From Sandaracinobacteroides sp041909755 (lineage in GTDB: Bacteria > Pseudomonadota > Alphaproteobacteria > Sphingomonadales > Sphingomonadaceae), in the NCBI RefSeq assembly GCF_041909755.1, contig NZ_JAYRCW010000074.1, positions 1 through 13,078 of the forward strand: DNA of 13,078 nucleotides, read 5' to 3'. Positions 1 to 6,310 of the stretch are shown here, one piece after another (position 1 is the first letter of the stretch; the number at the start of each line of letters is the position of its first letter). The notes beneath the pieces are model-generated. The model was not told where the DNA came from. It made no database searches and saw only the letters and a list, made by a program, of their open reading frames with translations. The position numbers and the translations under genes were made by a program.

Positions 1-1
1 C

Positions 2-370
2 TATACCGACCTCAACAACGGCGGATTCACCAGCATCGACGTGTCGGCGCTGGGCTTCAACGTCGCTGCCGGGCAGCAGTTCACCATCCACCTTTCAGCC
101 GCTGCCGACAGCATCACCAACCGCTTCGGCTGGGGCTTCGGCAACGACATCGACGGCAATGGCACGGTCGGCGCCTTCGCGAACTATGCAGCCGGCGACA
201 ACCGCGTGTCGGAAGACGGCGGCAACAGCTGGTCCGTCACCGGCTATGACCGCGCCTTCCGCACCTGGGTCGAGGCCGGCGCCGTTCCGGAACCCGCCAG
301 CTGGGCGATGCTGATCGCCGGCTTCGGGCTGGTGGGCGCGATGGCGCGCCGCCGCCCGGCCATGGCCTGA
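2..370 (+). CDS. PEPxxWA-CTERM sorted surface/exported protein (C-terminal part)
   Basis: The reading frame is open from the window's left edge (first full codon at base 2) to a TGA at 368-370, so the N-terminus lies outside. The visible 122 residues are a Gly/Asn/Asp-rich, probably beta-rich domain (GWGFGNDIDGNG, NYAAGDNRVSEDGGNS). A textbook tail follows: VPEPASWAM, a hydrophobic helix (LIAGFGLVGAMA) and a terminal RRR cluster. This three-part tail is the PEPxxWA variant of PEP-CTERM, known as the signal for exosortase-type processing at the inner membrane in bacteria that make exopolysaccharide. The protein is therefore probably exported, cut at the PEP motif, and released or surface-attached. 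Its own activity cannot be told from this fragment. A GTG at 41 is in frame but is not a believable start, because similar sequence continues upstream of it. No exosortase gene is in the window. Confidence 0.85.
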   Translation, partial: YTDLNNGGFTSIDVSALGFNVAAGQQFTIHLSAAADSITNRFGWGFGNDIDGNGTVGAFANYAAGDNRVSEDGGNSWSVTGYDRAFRTWVEAGAVPEPASWAMLIAGFGLVGAMARRRPAMA

Positions 371-413
371 GCGCCATTCCCTTGCGCCCATGGCCGTGGC
401 ACAAGCCGCGGCC

Positions 414-863
414 ATGAGCTTCCCGCCAAGCCCCCACATGGCCCGCGCGCTGGATCTGGCGCGCGCGGCCGCCGGGGCGGACGAGGTGCCGGTGGGCGCG
501 GTGCTGACCGCGCCGGATGGATCGGTTCTGGCCGAAGCGCACAACCTCACCCGCACATTGCCCGATCCCACAGCGCATGCGGAAATGCTGGTGCTTCGCG
601 AAGCGGCCCGCCTGCTGGGCAATGAACGGCTGACGGGCTGCACCCTGTGGGTCACGCTGGAACCCTGCCCGATGTGCGCCGCCGCCATCGCAGAGGCGCG
701 CATTGCCCGCCTCGTCTATGCGGCGTCAGATCCGAAGGGCGGCGGCGTGGAACATGGCCCGCGCATCTTCGCCCATACGCGCCATGTGCCGGAAATCCTC
801 TCCGGCATCTCCGAGGCAGAGGCCGCGGCGCTGCTCAAGGGCTTCTTCAGCGCCCGCCGCTAG
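414..863 (+). CDS. tadA: tRNA adenosine(34) deaminase TadA (CDA-fold nucleoside deaminase)
   Basis: Zinc-dependent cytidine-deaminase-fold enzyme. TadA converts A34 to inosine in the anticodon wobble position of tRNA-Arg(ACG). Numbering from the upstream ATG at 390, the motifs are EVPVGAVL (32-39), HAE (H63 zinc ligand, E65 proton shuttle) and PCPMC (C93 and C96, the other two zinc ligands), followed by the usual RLVYAASDPKGG segment. I chose ATG 414 because MSFPPSPHMARALDLAR matches the usual N-terminal helix spacing to EVPVG. ATG 390 would add eight residues (MAVAQAAA), and neither start has a clear Shine-Dalgarno sequence. The 149-residue length is normal. It lies 43 bp after the PEP-CTERM gene and converges on msrB, with the two stop codons overlapping in a CTAG palindrome. 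A related guanine or cytosine deaminase is possible but less likely given EVPVGAV and the downstream motif. Confidence 0.87.
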   Translation: MSFPPSPHMARALDLARAAAGADEVPVGAVLTAPDGSVLAEAHNLTRTLPDPTAHAEMLVLREAARLLGNERLTGCTLWVTLEPCPMCAAAIAEARIARLVYAASDPKGGGVEHGPRIFAHTRHVPEILSGISEAEAAALLKGFFSARR

Positions 864-1258
864 GCTGCGTCAGGCACGAATTCCAGCGCCATGCCGTTGA
901 TGCAGTATCGCAGGCCGGTCGGCGGCGGGCCATCGGGAAACACATGCCCCATGTGGCTGCCGCACCGGGCGCAATGCACCTCCACGCGAACCATGCCGTG
1001 GCTCGTATCCCGCGTGGCGCCCAGCGCGCCGTCCACCGGGGTGTCGAAACTCGGCCAGCCGGTGCCGCTTTCGAACTTGGTGCCGCCCTCGAACAGCGCC
1101 GCGCCGCACCCGGCGCATTGAAACACGCCCGGCCGCTTTTCCCGCAGAAGGCCGCAGCTGCCCGGCGCCTCGGTGCCATGCTGCCGCATGATCCGGTACT
1201 GCTCCGGCGTCAGCCGCGCCCGCCATTCGGCATCGCTCAGCTCGAACGGAAAGCTCAT
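860..1258 (-). CDS. msrB: Peptide-methionine (R)-S-oxide reductase MsrB
   Basis: Reduces the R-epimer of methionine sulfoxide in proteins, a cytoplasmic repair role. The 132 residues show the whole MsrB fold: two zinc-binding CxxC pairs (C48/C51 in FQCAGC; C96/C99 in HCARCGSHMGHVF), the SGTGWPSF loop, and the catalytic cysteine C119 in RYCINGMALEF. The loop position that is Cys in many MsrBs (SGCGWP) is Thr66 here, so the resolving thiol must be another cysteine (C35 is a candidate) or an external reductant. The start is the ATG at 1258-1256, which overlaps the aroB stop as ATGA and suggests translational coupling as the last gene of aroK-aroB-msrB. An open frame extends far upstream, but it is only the shadow of aroB. 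The TAG stop (862-860) overlaps the tadA stop on the other strand. Confidence 0.93.
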   Translation of the reverse strand: MSFPFELSDAEWRARLTPEQYRIMRQHGTEAPGSCGLLREKRPGVFQCAGCGAALFEGGTKFESGTGWPSFDTPVDGALGATRDTSHGMVRVEVHCARCGSHMGHVFPDGPPPTGLRYCINGMALEFVPDAA

Positions 1259-2379
1259 GCCGCCGCCCGCGCGGGGCCAACAGACAGGTCGGCCGCCAGA
1301 AAGGCCTCCACGGCCTCCAGCGGCACATCCTTCGCCAGGAAGCTGTCGCCCAGCCCCCGCGCCAGGATGAAGGGCAGGCCGTCGCTCGTCCGCTTCTTGT
1401 CCTGCCGCATGTGCCGGATCAGGCGCGGCGCCGCGTCGGCAGCAATTCCGGCCTGCCGGGGCCAGGCCATCATCCCCACCGTTTCCAGGTGCCGGGTGAA
1501 GCGGTCGGCCTCGGCCTTCGCCATCAACCCGCGTGCCGCTGAAAAGCGCAGGGCCTGCGCCATGCCGATGCCCACCGCCTCGCCATGCAGCAGGCCGCTG
1601 GAAAAGCCCGTCTCCGCCTCCAGCGCATGGCCGAAGGTGTGGCCCAGGTTCAACAGCGCCCGGATGTCGTTCGTCTCCCGCTCGTCGGCGGCGACGATGG
1701 CGGCCTTGGCGCGGCAGCTTTGCGCCACTGCATGGGCCAGCACGGCGGCATCCTTCGCCAGCAGCCGGGCGGCATTCGCCTCGCACCATTCATAAAAGGC
1801 CGGGTCGGAAATCAGGCCATATTTCACGATCTCGGCATAGCCCGCCTTCATCTCCCGGTCGGGCAATGATTGCAGGCAATCGAGATCGGCCCAAACGGCC
1901 AGCGGCTGGTGGAAAGCGCCCACCAGATTTTTGCCGGCCTTCGTGTTGATGCCCGTCTTGCCGCCGACCGAACTGTCCACCATCGCCAGCAGCGTCGTCG
2001 GCACCTGCACAAAGCCCATGCCGCGCTTCACGATGGCGGCGGCAAATCCTGTCAGGTCGCCGATCACGCCGCCGCCCAGTGCGATCACCGCGTCGCTGCG
2101 CGTCACTTCCATCGCCAGCAGCCGGTCCACCAGCTGCTCCAGCGCCGCGAAGCCCTTGGTCGCCTCGCCCGCCGCCAGCACGATGGGCACCGTCTCGAAC
2201 CCCGCCAGCCCGGCGGTCAGCCGTTCCAGGTGCAACCCGGCCACCGTTTCGTCCGTCACGATGGCAACCCGGCGGTTCCGCGTCAGCGCGGCCAGCCGGT
2301 CCCCGGCAGAGGCAAGCACGCCCGCCCCGATGGAAATCCGGTAGCTCCGGTCGTTCAGCTGCACGGGCACGTCGATCAA
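1255..2379 (-). CDS. aroB: 3-dehydroquinate synthase AroB
   Basis: Second step of the shikimate pathway: DAHP to 3-dehydroquinate, using NAD and a divalent metal. Visible motifs are the glycine-rich nucleotide loop GGGVIGDLTGF (about residue 101), VPTTLLAMVDSSVGGKTGIN, and the metal ligands E183 (AGYAEIVKYG), H247 (LGHTFGHALE) and H265 (LLHGEAVGIGM). The 374 residues fit the family. The start is inferred as TTG at 2379-2377, which overlaps the aroK TGA (2378-2376). A good Shine-Dalgarno GGGAGAG (2392-2386) lies 6 nt upstream, and the residues after it (IDVPVQLNDRSYRI) look like a normal AroB N-terminus. GTG at 2370 or 2364 is possible but too far from that site. The frame stays open upstream to 2607, inside aroK, without AroB-like sequence. 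The TGA stop overlaps the msrB ATG. Confidence 0.95.
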   Translation of the reverse strand: MIDVPVQLNDRSYRISIGAGVLASAGDRLAALTRNRRVAIVTDETVAGLHLERLTAGLAGFETVPIVLAAGEATKGFAALEQLVDRLLAMEVTRSDAVIALGGGVIGDLTGFAAAIVKRGMGFVQVPTTLLAMVDSSVGGKTGINTKAGKNLVGAFHQPLAVWADLDCLQSLPDREMKAGYAEIVKYGLISDPAFYEWCEANAARLLAKDAAVLAHAVAQSCRAKAAIVAADERETNDIRALLNLGHTFGHALEAETGFSSGLLHGEAVGIGMAQALRFSAARGLMAKAEADRFTRHLETVGMMAWPRQAGIAADAAPRLIRHMRQDKKRTSDGLPFILARGLGDSFLAKDVPLEAVEAFLAADLSVGPARAAA

Positions 2380-2984
2380 GTCAGGCTCTCCCGGTTCCGG
2401 CCGTTCAGCGCATCGAGGATCGCGGTCACGCTTTCCTCGTGCGGGCCGTCTGCCGACACGATGTGAATGGGCGCCTGCCTGTAGCAGGGGCCGCGCACCG
2501 CCATCAACTCGTCCAGCACCTGCCGGGGATCCTTTCCGACCAGCAGCGGACGGTGGCTGCGCTTGGCGACGCGCGCGGCCAGCGTGTCGATGGAGGCGTC
2601 CAGCCAAACCGCCGTGCCTTCCGCCAGGATCAGCGCCCGCGTTTCCGGGTCCACGAAGGCGCCGCCCCCCGTTGCGATCACCTTGTGGCCGCCATCCATC
2701 AGCCGCGCGATCACCCGCCGCTCCCCGTCGCGGAAATGCGGTTCGCCGAAGCGCGCGAAAATTTCGGATATCGGCATCTGCGCCGCTTCCTCGATGGCGG
2801 CGTCGGCATCCACGAACGGCCAGCGCAGCTTGGCCGCCAGCCGCTTGCCCACCGTCGTCTTGCCGCTGCCCATCAGCCCGACCAGCACGATCGGCCGCCG
2901 CCGCCAGTCCCGGCGGATCGCGCCCGCGTGCACGATGCCGCGCTTCGTCGCTTGGGCATCCAGGGGGGCTTCCACAGGCTTCAT
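2376..2984 (-). CDS. aroK: Shikimate kinase AroK
   Basis: Phosphorylates shikimate at the 3-OH with ATP, step five of the shikimate pathway, in the cytoplasm. It has the P-loop GLMGSGKTTVG (residues 36-46), the shikimate-binding Asp in FVDADAAIE (about 57-65), Arg in FRDGERRVI, the GGGAF motif (106-110), the LID arginine in KRSHRPLL (141-148) and the C-terminal RGPCYRQA. Length is 202 aa, with a roughly 30-residue basic N-terminal extension (RRDWRRR) before the core, which is common in alphaproteobacteria. The start is the ATG at 2984. The frame is open far upstream, but only as antisense of the divergent gene. It is the first gene of aroK-aroB-msrB. Only 21 bp separate its ATG from the divergent ATG at 3006, so its promoter must lie in or across that gap. 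Confidence 0.95.
   Translation of the reverse strand: MKPVEAPLDAQATKRGIVHAGAIRRDWRRRPIVLVGLMGSGKTTVGKRLAAKLRWPFVDADAAIEEAAQMPISEIFARFGEPHFRDGERRVIARLMDGGHKVIATGGGAFVDPETRALILAEGTAVWLDASIDTLAARVAKRSHRPLLVGKDPRQVLDELMAVRGPCYRQAPIHIVSADGPHEESVTAILDALNGRNRESLT
2386..2392 (-). promoter_or_regulatory. Shine-Dalgarno site that selects the aroB TTG start
   Basis: On the minus strand GGGAGAG lies inside the last codons of aroK, exactly 6 nt before TTG 2379. No ATG is available nearby, and the GTG at 2370 would be 15 nt away, so this site favours the TTG. Confidence 0.6.
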
Positions 2985-3021
2985 CGGCCCCGCTATAGGG
3001 TCGGCATGCCAGCTAGCGCAA
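2971..3021. promoter_or_regulatory. Compact divergent promoter with a shared palindromic -10 (aroK / exported protein)
   Basis: The 21-bp gap between the two divergent ATGs holds CTATAG at 2993-2998, which reads the same on both strands. Plus direction: -35-like TCCACA (2971-2976), 17-bp spacer, -10-like TATAGG (2994-2999), predicting transcription start at about 3005-3007, on the ATG at 3006. Minus direction: -35-like TTGCGC (3021-3016), 18-bp spacer, TATAGC (2997-2992), predicting a start at about 2985, next to the aroK ATG at 2984. Each -35 matches TTGACA at 4 of 6 positions. This is a prediction from consensus only. No Shine-Dalgarno sequence fits in the gap for the plus gene, consistent with leaderless mRNA. 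Confidence 0.45.
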
Positions 3022-4808
3022 ACGTCCCGGCCCTGCGGCGCTGGATTCTCCTTCTGGGGGCCACGCTCCTGCCCGTGGCACCGCTTTCGGCGCAGGCCCA
3101 GCCGCCCGCCGGCGGCGCACCCAAAGTTCAGCCGCCATCCGGCGGCGCGCCGAAATCCCTGCTGCCCGATGATATCGCAGAGCCTGCCGCCCCCCAGGCC
3201 GGCACGGTCGAAGGCGCGGTTTCCACCGCCCCGATGGGCGCGCCGGCCCCTCTGCCGGGGTTCGATCCGCTGCCCGCGCCGGAAGCAGCCCCCCCACCCC
3301 TGCCAGAGCCGGAGCCGACCGATCCGCTCGCGGACCTTGCAGGCCCCACCGTCCAGCCGGAACGCGCCGGGCCGCTCGGCCCCGCCAGCGGCGGCTATCG
3401 GGCGGACCTGTTCGCCGGTTCGGATGCCCGCTTCCTCACGGCCCTGCTGTCCCGCATCGATCAGCCGCTCGCCAGCCGCTGGGGGCAGATCCTGCTTCAG
3501 CGCAGCCTGCTGACGGCGGCCGACGCCCCCGGCCCGATCAACCCGGCTGACTGGGTATCCGCCCGCGCCCGCGCGCTTGTGGCGATGGGCGCGGCGACGG
3601 ATGCGCACCGCCTCGTTTCCGGCATCGCTGTCGATCGCTACACGGTGCCGCTCTACAATGCGGCGGTTCTGGCGGCCGTCGCGTCGGGCGATCCGATGGC
3701 GCTCTGCCCGCTGTCGCCGCTCGCCCGCGTCGTCACCGAAAGTCCGACATGGGCGCTGGCGGATGCCATGTGCCTCGCCATCCTGGGCGATGATGTCGGG
3801 GCCGCCGCGCAGTTCGATCAGCTGCGGCGGCGGGAACAGCTCACCCCGTTCGATATCGGGCTGGCCGAACGGGTCGCCTCCGCCACCGGGGCCGGGCGGC
3901 GCGGCGCGAACCCTGAGTGGGACGAGGCGGCGTCCGGCCTGACGGCCTGGCGGCTGGGCCTTGCCAGCGCGGCCGGGCTCGACATTCCGGCCCCGCTGAT
4001 CAGCGCCGCCACGCCTCAGCAGAAGGCCTGGTATGTGCGCCTTCCCGGCCAGTCGCTGGAAAGCCGCGCGGCGCTCGCCCCCGAGGCCGCCGCCACCGGC
4101 GCCATCAGCACGGCGGAAGTGAACCGCATCCTCGCGGCAGAGGCGGACGCGCTCGACCCCGCCGCTGCCGGGGAAAGCCCCGGCGGGCGCCTGCGCACCG
4201 CCAATGTCGCGGCCGGGGTCGAGGACAGGCTCTCGGCGCTGAAGGCGCTGTGGGGCCAGGCCCCCAAGGGCTCGCTCGCCGCCTATGGCTGGCAGGTCGC
4301 CACCGCGCCGGCCGCCGCGCGCATCCGGCCAGACGCTGCCCTGTCCGCCGACGCGCCCGCGCTGGTGCAGAGCCTGCTGGCAGCCGGCATCACGCCCATC
4401 GCGGATCGCTGGTGGCCCCTGCTGGAAGGGGGCGACCGCGAAGCCGCCTTCGGCCCGCTCGCCGCCGCCTCGACCCGCGTGCCGGTCGAATCCGCCCTGT
4501 TCGACGGCTGGGCGAAATCCGTGCCCGCCCATCGCGCGCAACTGCTGGCGGCCGGGCTTGAGGGGCTGGGGCGCGGCAAGGTCGGCCCGGATATCGCCCC
4601 CCTCGACAATGACTGGACGCGGGCGCTCGATCGCGCCGTCGCCGCCCGCCGATCCGGCGAAGTCATCCTCATCGCGGCCAGCGCCCTTCGCGGCAGCTGG
4701 GCCGAAGTGCATCCGGATCAGCTGCGCCGCATCACCCGCGCGCTGGTCGCCATCGGCCACGCCCCGGAAGCCCGGCTGATCGTGGCGGAAGCCGCGACGC
4801 GGGGATAG
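3006..4808 (+). CDS. Exported proline-rich conserved-hypothetical protein, 600 aa
   Basis: Function not recognised. The N-terminus is a clear signal peptide: basic RR at 11-12, hydrophobic WILLLGATLLPVAPL, then SAQAQ with likely cleavage after A29 or A31. Next comes a disordered linker to about residue 125, rich in Pro, Ala and Gly. It opens with two tandem ten-residue copies (QPPAGGAPKV, QPPSGGAPKS) and has runs such as APEAAPPPLPEPEP. The rest is Ala/Leu-rich and almost certainly helical, resembling a repeat solenoid (for example ARALVAMGAATDAHRLV and ALVAIGHAPEARLIVAEA), but no TPR consensus is clear. The only cysteines I see are C234 and C256, suggesting a disulfide if the protein is periplasmic. 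The start at ATG 3006 is fixed by the signal peptide, although the frame is open upstream as antisense of aroK and aroB. It is divergent from aroK and converges on rplI across a hairpin terminator. Confidence 0.8.
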   Translation: MPASANVPALRRWILLLGATLLPVAPLSAQAQPPAGGAPKVQPPSGGAPKSLLPDDIAEPAAPQAGTVEGAVSTAPMGAPAPLPGFDPLPAPEAAPPPLPEPEPTDPLADLAGPTVQPERAGPLGPASGGYRADLFAGSDARFLTALLSRIDQPLASRWGQILLQRSLLTAADAPGPINPADWVSARARALVAMGAATDAHRLVSGIAVDRYTVPLYNAAVLAAVASGDPMALCPLSPLARVVTESPTWALADAMCLAILGDDVGAAAQFDQLRRREQLTPFDIGLAERVASATGAGRRGANPEWDEAASGLTAWRLGLASAAGLDIPAPLISAATPQQKAWYVRLPGQSLESRAALAPEAAATGAISTAEVNRILAAEADALDPAAAGESPGGRLRTANVAAGVEDRLSALKALWGQAPKGSLAAYGWQVATAPAAARIRPDAALSADAPALVQSLLAAGITPIADRWWPLLEGGDREAAFGPLAAASTRVPVESALFDGWAKSVPAHRAQLLAAGLEGLGRGKVGPDIAPLDNDWTRALDRAVAARRSGEVILIAASALRGSWAEVHPDQLRRITRALVAIGHAPEARLIVAEAATRG

Positions 4809-4845
4809 GGCTGGGGCAGGGCAGGCCGGTCCCGCCATCCCAACG

Positions 4846-4879
4846 AAAAAGGGGCCTCCGGTTTCCCGGAAGCCCCCTT
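4846..4879 (-). terminator. Intrinsic terminator of the rpsF-rpsR-rplI operon
   Basis: On the minus strand a GC-rich hairpin (arms 4879-4867 and 4862-4849) has a CCGG-GAAA-CCGG tip with a GNRA-type GAAA loop. One mismatch interrupts the stem before the GGGGC/GCCCC pairing, and the strand then runs TTTTT (4850-4846). This is a canonical Rho-independent terminator 35 bp past the rplI stop. In the plus direction the same hairpin is followed only by TTGTCTCGTT, so it could serve the convergent plus gene (ending 4808) weakly. Confidence 0.85.
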
Positions 4880-4913
4880 GTCTCGTTCAGGTCGTCACCT
4901 GCCGGGCGAAGCC

Positions 4914-5507
4914 TCAGGCTTCGGTCGACTCTTCGGTCGCTTCGTCCGCGGGCAGGGTGCCCGGCTCGGCCGTCGCGTCGAATTCCTCGGTGAAGCCGGC
5001 TTCCTCGCGTTCGAACAGGTCGGCCGTCACGTCGACGCCCTGGGCCTGAAGTTCCGCTTCTTCCGGCGAACGGGCAACATTCACCCGGGCCGACACGGTC
5101 ACTTCCGGGTGCAGCACCAGCTTCACCGTGGAAATACCCAGCGTCTTGATCGGCTTGTCCAGCACCACGGCGCTCTTCAGCACCTTGTGGCCGGTTTCCG
5201 TCACGGCGTCCGCGATGTCGCGGGCCGAAACCGAACCGTAAAGCGCGCCGGCGTTCGAAGCCTGGCGGATCAGCACGACCGACACGTCGGTCATGGTGGC
5301 GGCCTGCGCTTCGGCCGCTTCGCGGCGCTTGGCGTTGTCGGCTTCGATCGTCGCGCGCTGCGCTTCGAACTTCGCCTTGTTGGCGTCGGTGGCGCGAAGG
5401 GCCTTGCCGCGCGGCAGCAGGAAGTTGCGCGCGAAGCCGGGCTTCACGGACACGACATCGCCAATGCGGCCGAGCTTTTCGACGCGCTCGAGAAGGATCA
5501 CATCCAT
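4914..5507 (-). CDS. rplI: 50S ribosomal protein bL9
   Basis: Binds 23S rRNA in the L1-stalk region of the 50S subunit. The N-terminal signature is complete: MDVILLERVEKLGRIGD followed by VVSVKPGFARNFLLPRG (residues 1-34). A long connecting helix (about 40-75) rich in K/R/E/A and a C-terminal domain (about 76-150) follow. At 197 aa it is longer than the roughly 149 of E. coli. The extra 45 residues are acidic (FEREEAGFTEEF, ADEATEESTEA), as often seen in alphaproteobacteria. The start at ATG 5507 is supported by GGGAGG (5520-5515) at 7-nt spacing. That site directly abuts the rpsR stop, only 13 nt separates the genes, and it is the third gene of the operon. Confidence 0.97.
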   Translation of the reverse strand: MDVILLERVEKLGRIGDVVSVKPGFARNFLLPRGKALRATDANKAKFEAQRATIEADNAKRREAAEAQAATMTDVSVVLIRQASNAGALYGSVSARDIADAVTETGHKVLKSAVVLDKPIKTLGISTVKLVLHPEVTVSARVNVARSPEEAELQAQGVDVTADLFEREEAGFTEEFDATAEPGTLPADEATEESTEA

Positions 5508-5520
5508 TGTCGCGCCTCCC

Positions 5521-5745
5521 TTACTTCACGAGATAGGGCAGCAGGCCGAGATGGCGTGCGCGCTTGATGGCTTGCGAAAGTTCGCGCTGCTTCTTGGCGG
5601 ACACCGCCGTGATGCGCGAAGGGACGATCTTGCCGCGTTCGGACACAAAGCCCTGCAGCAGGCGGATGTCCTTGTAGTCGATCTTCGGCGCATTGTTGCC
5701 CGAGAAGGGGCAGCTCTTGCGGCGACGGAAAAACGGGCGTGCCAT
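5521..5745 (-). CDS. rpsR: 30S ribosomal protein bS18
   Basis: Small-subunit protein that binds as a heterodimer with S6 to the central domain of 16S rRNA. All 74 residues match the family: the basic MARPFFRRRKSCPFSG start, DYKDIRLLQGFVSERGKI, VPSRITAVSAKKQRELSQAI and KRARHLGLLPY. It starts at ATG 5745, three nt after the rpsF TAA. A strong GAAGGAG lies inside the end of rpsF about 11 nt before the ATG, so S6 and S18 are probably made in step. Confidence 0.97.
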   Translation of the reverse strand: MARPFFRRRKSCPFSGNNAPKIDYKDIRLLQGFVSERGKIVPSRITAVSAKKQRELSQAIKRARHLGLLPYLVK

Positions 5746-5748
5746 GGC

Positions 5749-6177
5749 TTACCAGGCTCCTTCTTCAACGCGGGGGGCGCGCGGCGCGCGTTCGCCGCGA
5801 CCGCCACGGTCACCGCGTTCGCCACGTTCACCACGCTCGGCGCGGTCGCCACGGTCGGATTTCTTCATCATCGCGGACGGGCCGGTTTCCAGCGCTTCCA
5901 CCCGGATGGTCTGATAGCGGATCACGTCCTCATTCAGGCCAACCTGGCGCTCCAGCTCCTGCACCGCGGCCGCCGGGGCCTCGATGTTCAGCAGCACATA
6001 ATGCGCCTTGCGGTTCTTCGCGATGCGATAGGCGATGTTGCGAAGGCCCCAATATTCGGTGCCCTTCACTTCGCCGCCGTTGTCGGCCACGACCTTCGTG
6101 AACGCTTCGGTGATGCTCTCCACCTGCGCCGGCGCCAGATCCTGACGCGCGAGGTAGACATGCTCGTAAAACGGCAT
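5749..6177 (-). CDS. rpsF: 30S ribosomal protein bS6 with RG(D/E)-rich tail
   Basis: Partner of S18 in the 30S platform. The ferredoxin-like core is residues 1-97: MPFYEHVYLARQDL, then GTEYWGLRNIAYRIAKNRKA and HYVLLNIEAP, with NEDVIRYQTIRVE at its end. Residues 105-135 form a low-complexity tail of repeated DRGD/ERGE/RGG triplets (KKSDRGDRAERGERGERGD, then RGGRGERAPRAPR). The DNA beneath is an imperfect 9-nt repeat at about 5775-5860. E. coli S6 ends in a short acidic tail that RimK extends with glutamates, whereas this Arg-Gly-rich tail is of a different kind. The start is ATG 6177 with AGGAAGAG about 8 nt upstream. It is the first gene of rpsF-rpsR-rplI, and its promoter and leader lie in 6178-6310. 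Confidence 0.97.
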   Translation of the reverse strand: MPFYEHVYLARQDLAPAQVESITEAFTKVVADNGGEVKGTEYWGLRNIAYRIAKNRKAHYVLLNIEAPAAAVQELERQVGLNEDVIRYQTIRVEALETGPSAMMKKSDRGDRAERGERGERGDRGGRGERAPRAPRVEEGAW

Positions 6178-6258
6178 GCGTTTCTCTCTTCCTGTGCCGA
6201 TCGCTGACCTCGCGGCGAATTCCGCGCATGGCCCCTCCGGCTCTCTTGAAGCGGTGGC

Positions 6259-6287
6259 CCCTAGAGGAAGCCACCCCGGATTGCAAG
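6259..6287 (-). promoter_or_regulatory. Candidate rpsF operon promoter
   Basis: On the minus strand CTTGCAA (6287-6281) resembles a -35. It is followed after 15-16 bp by TCTAGG/CTAGGG (6265-6259), a weak -10 placed where the operon needs one. The predicted leader is about 75 nt. The 133-bp gap between the glutamate dehydrogenase stop and rpsF has no better candidate. The -10 is poor, so the exact position is uncertain. Confidence 0.35.
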
Positions 6288-6310
6288 TTTGCCGATCGCG
6301 AAGCGGCGCC

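Noticed and set aside
2079..3005. In-frame upstream extension of the exported-protein gene over aroK and aroB
   Set aside because: The signal peptide fixes the start at 3006. The upstream part is only antisense of aroK and aroB.
2985..4838. Upstream extension of aroK through the opposite gene
   Set aside because: No kinase-like sequence lies before ATG 2984. The extension is the shadow of the plus-strand gene.
5930..6286. Minus-strand ORF starting in the rpsF leader
   Set aside because: It is out of frame with rpsF and overlaps most of it. Arg-rich shadow sequence.
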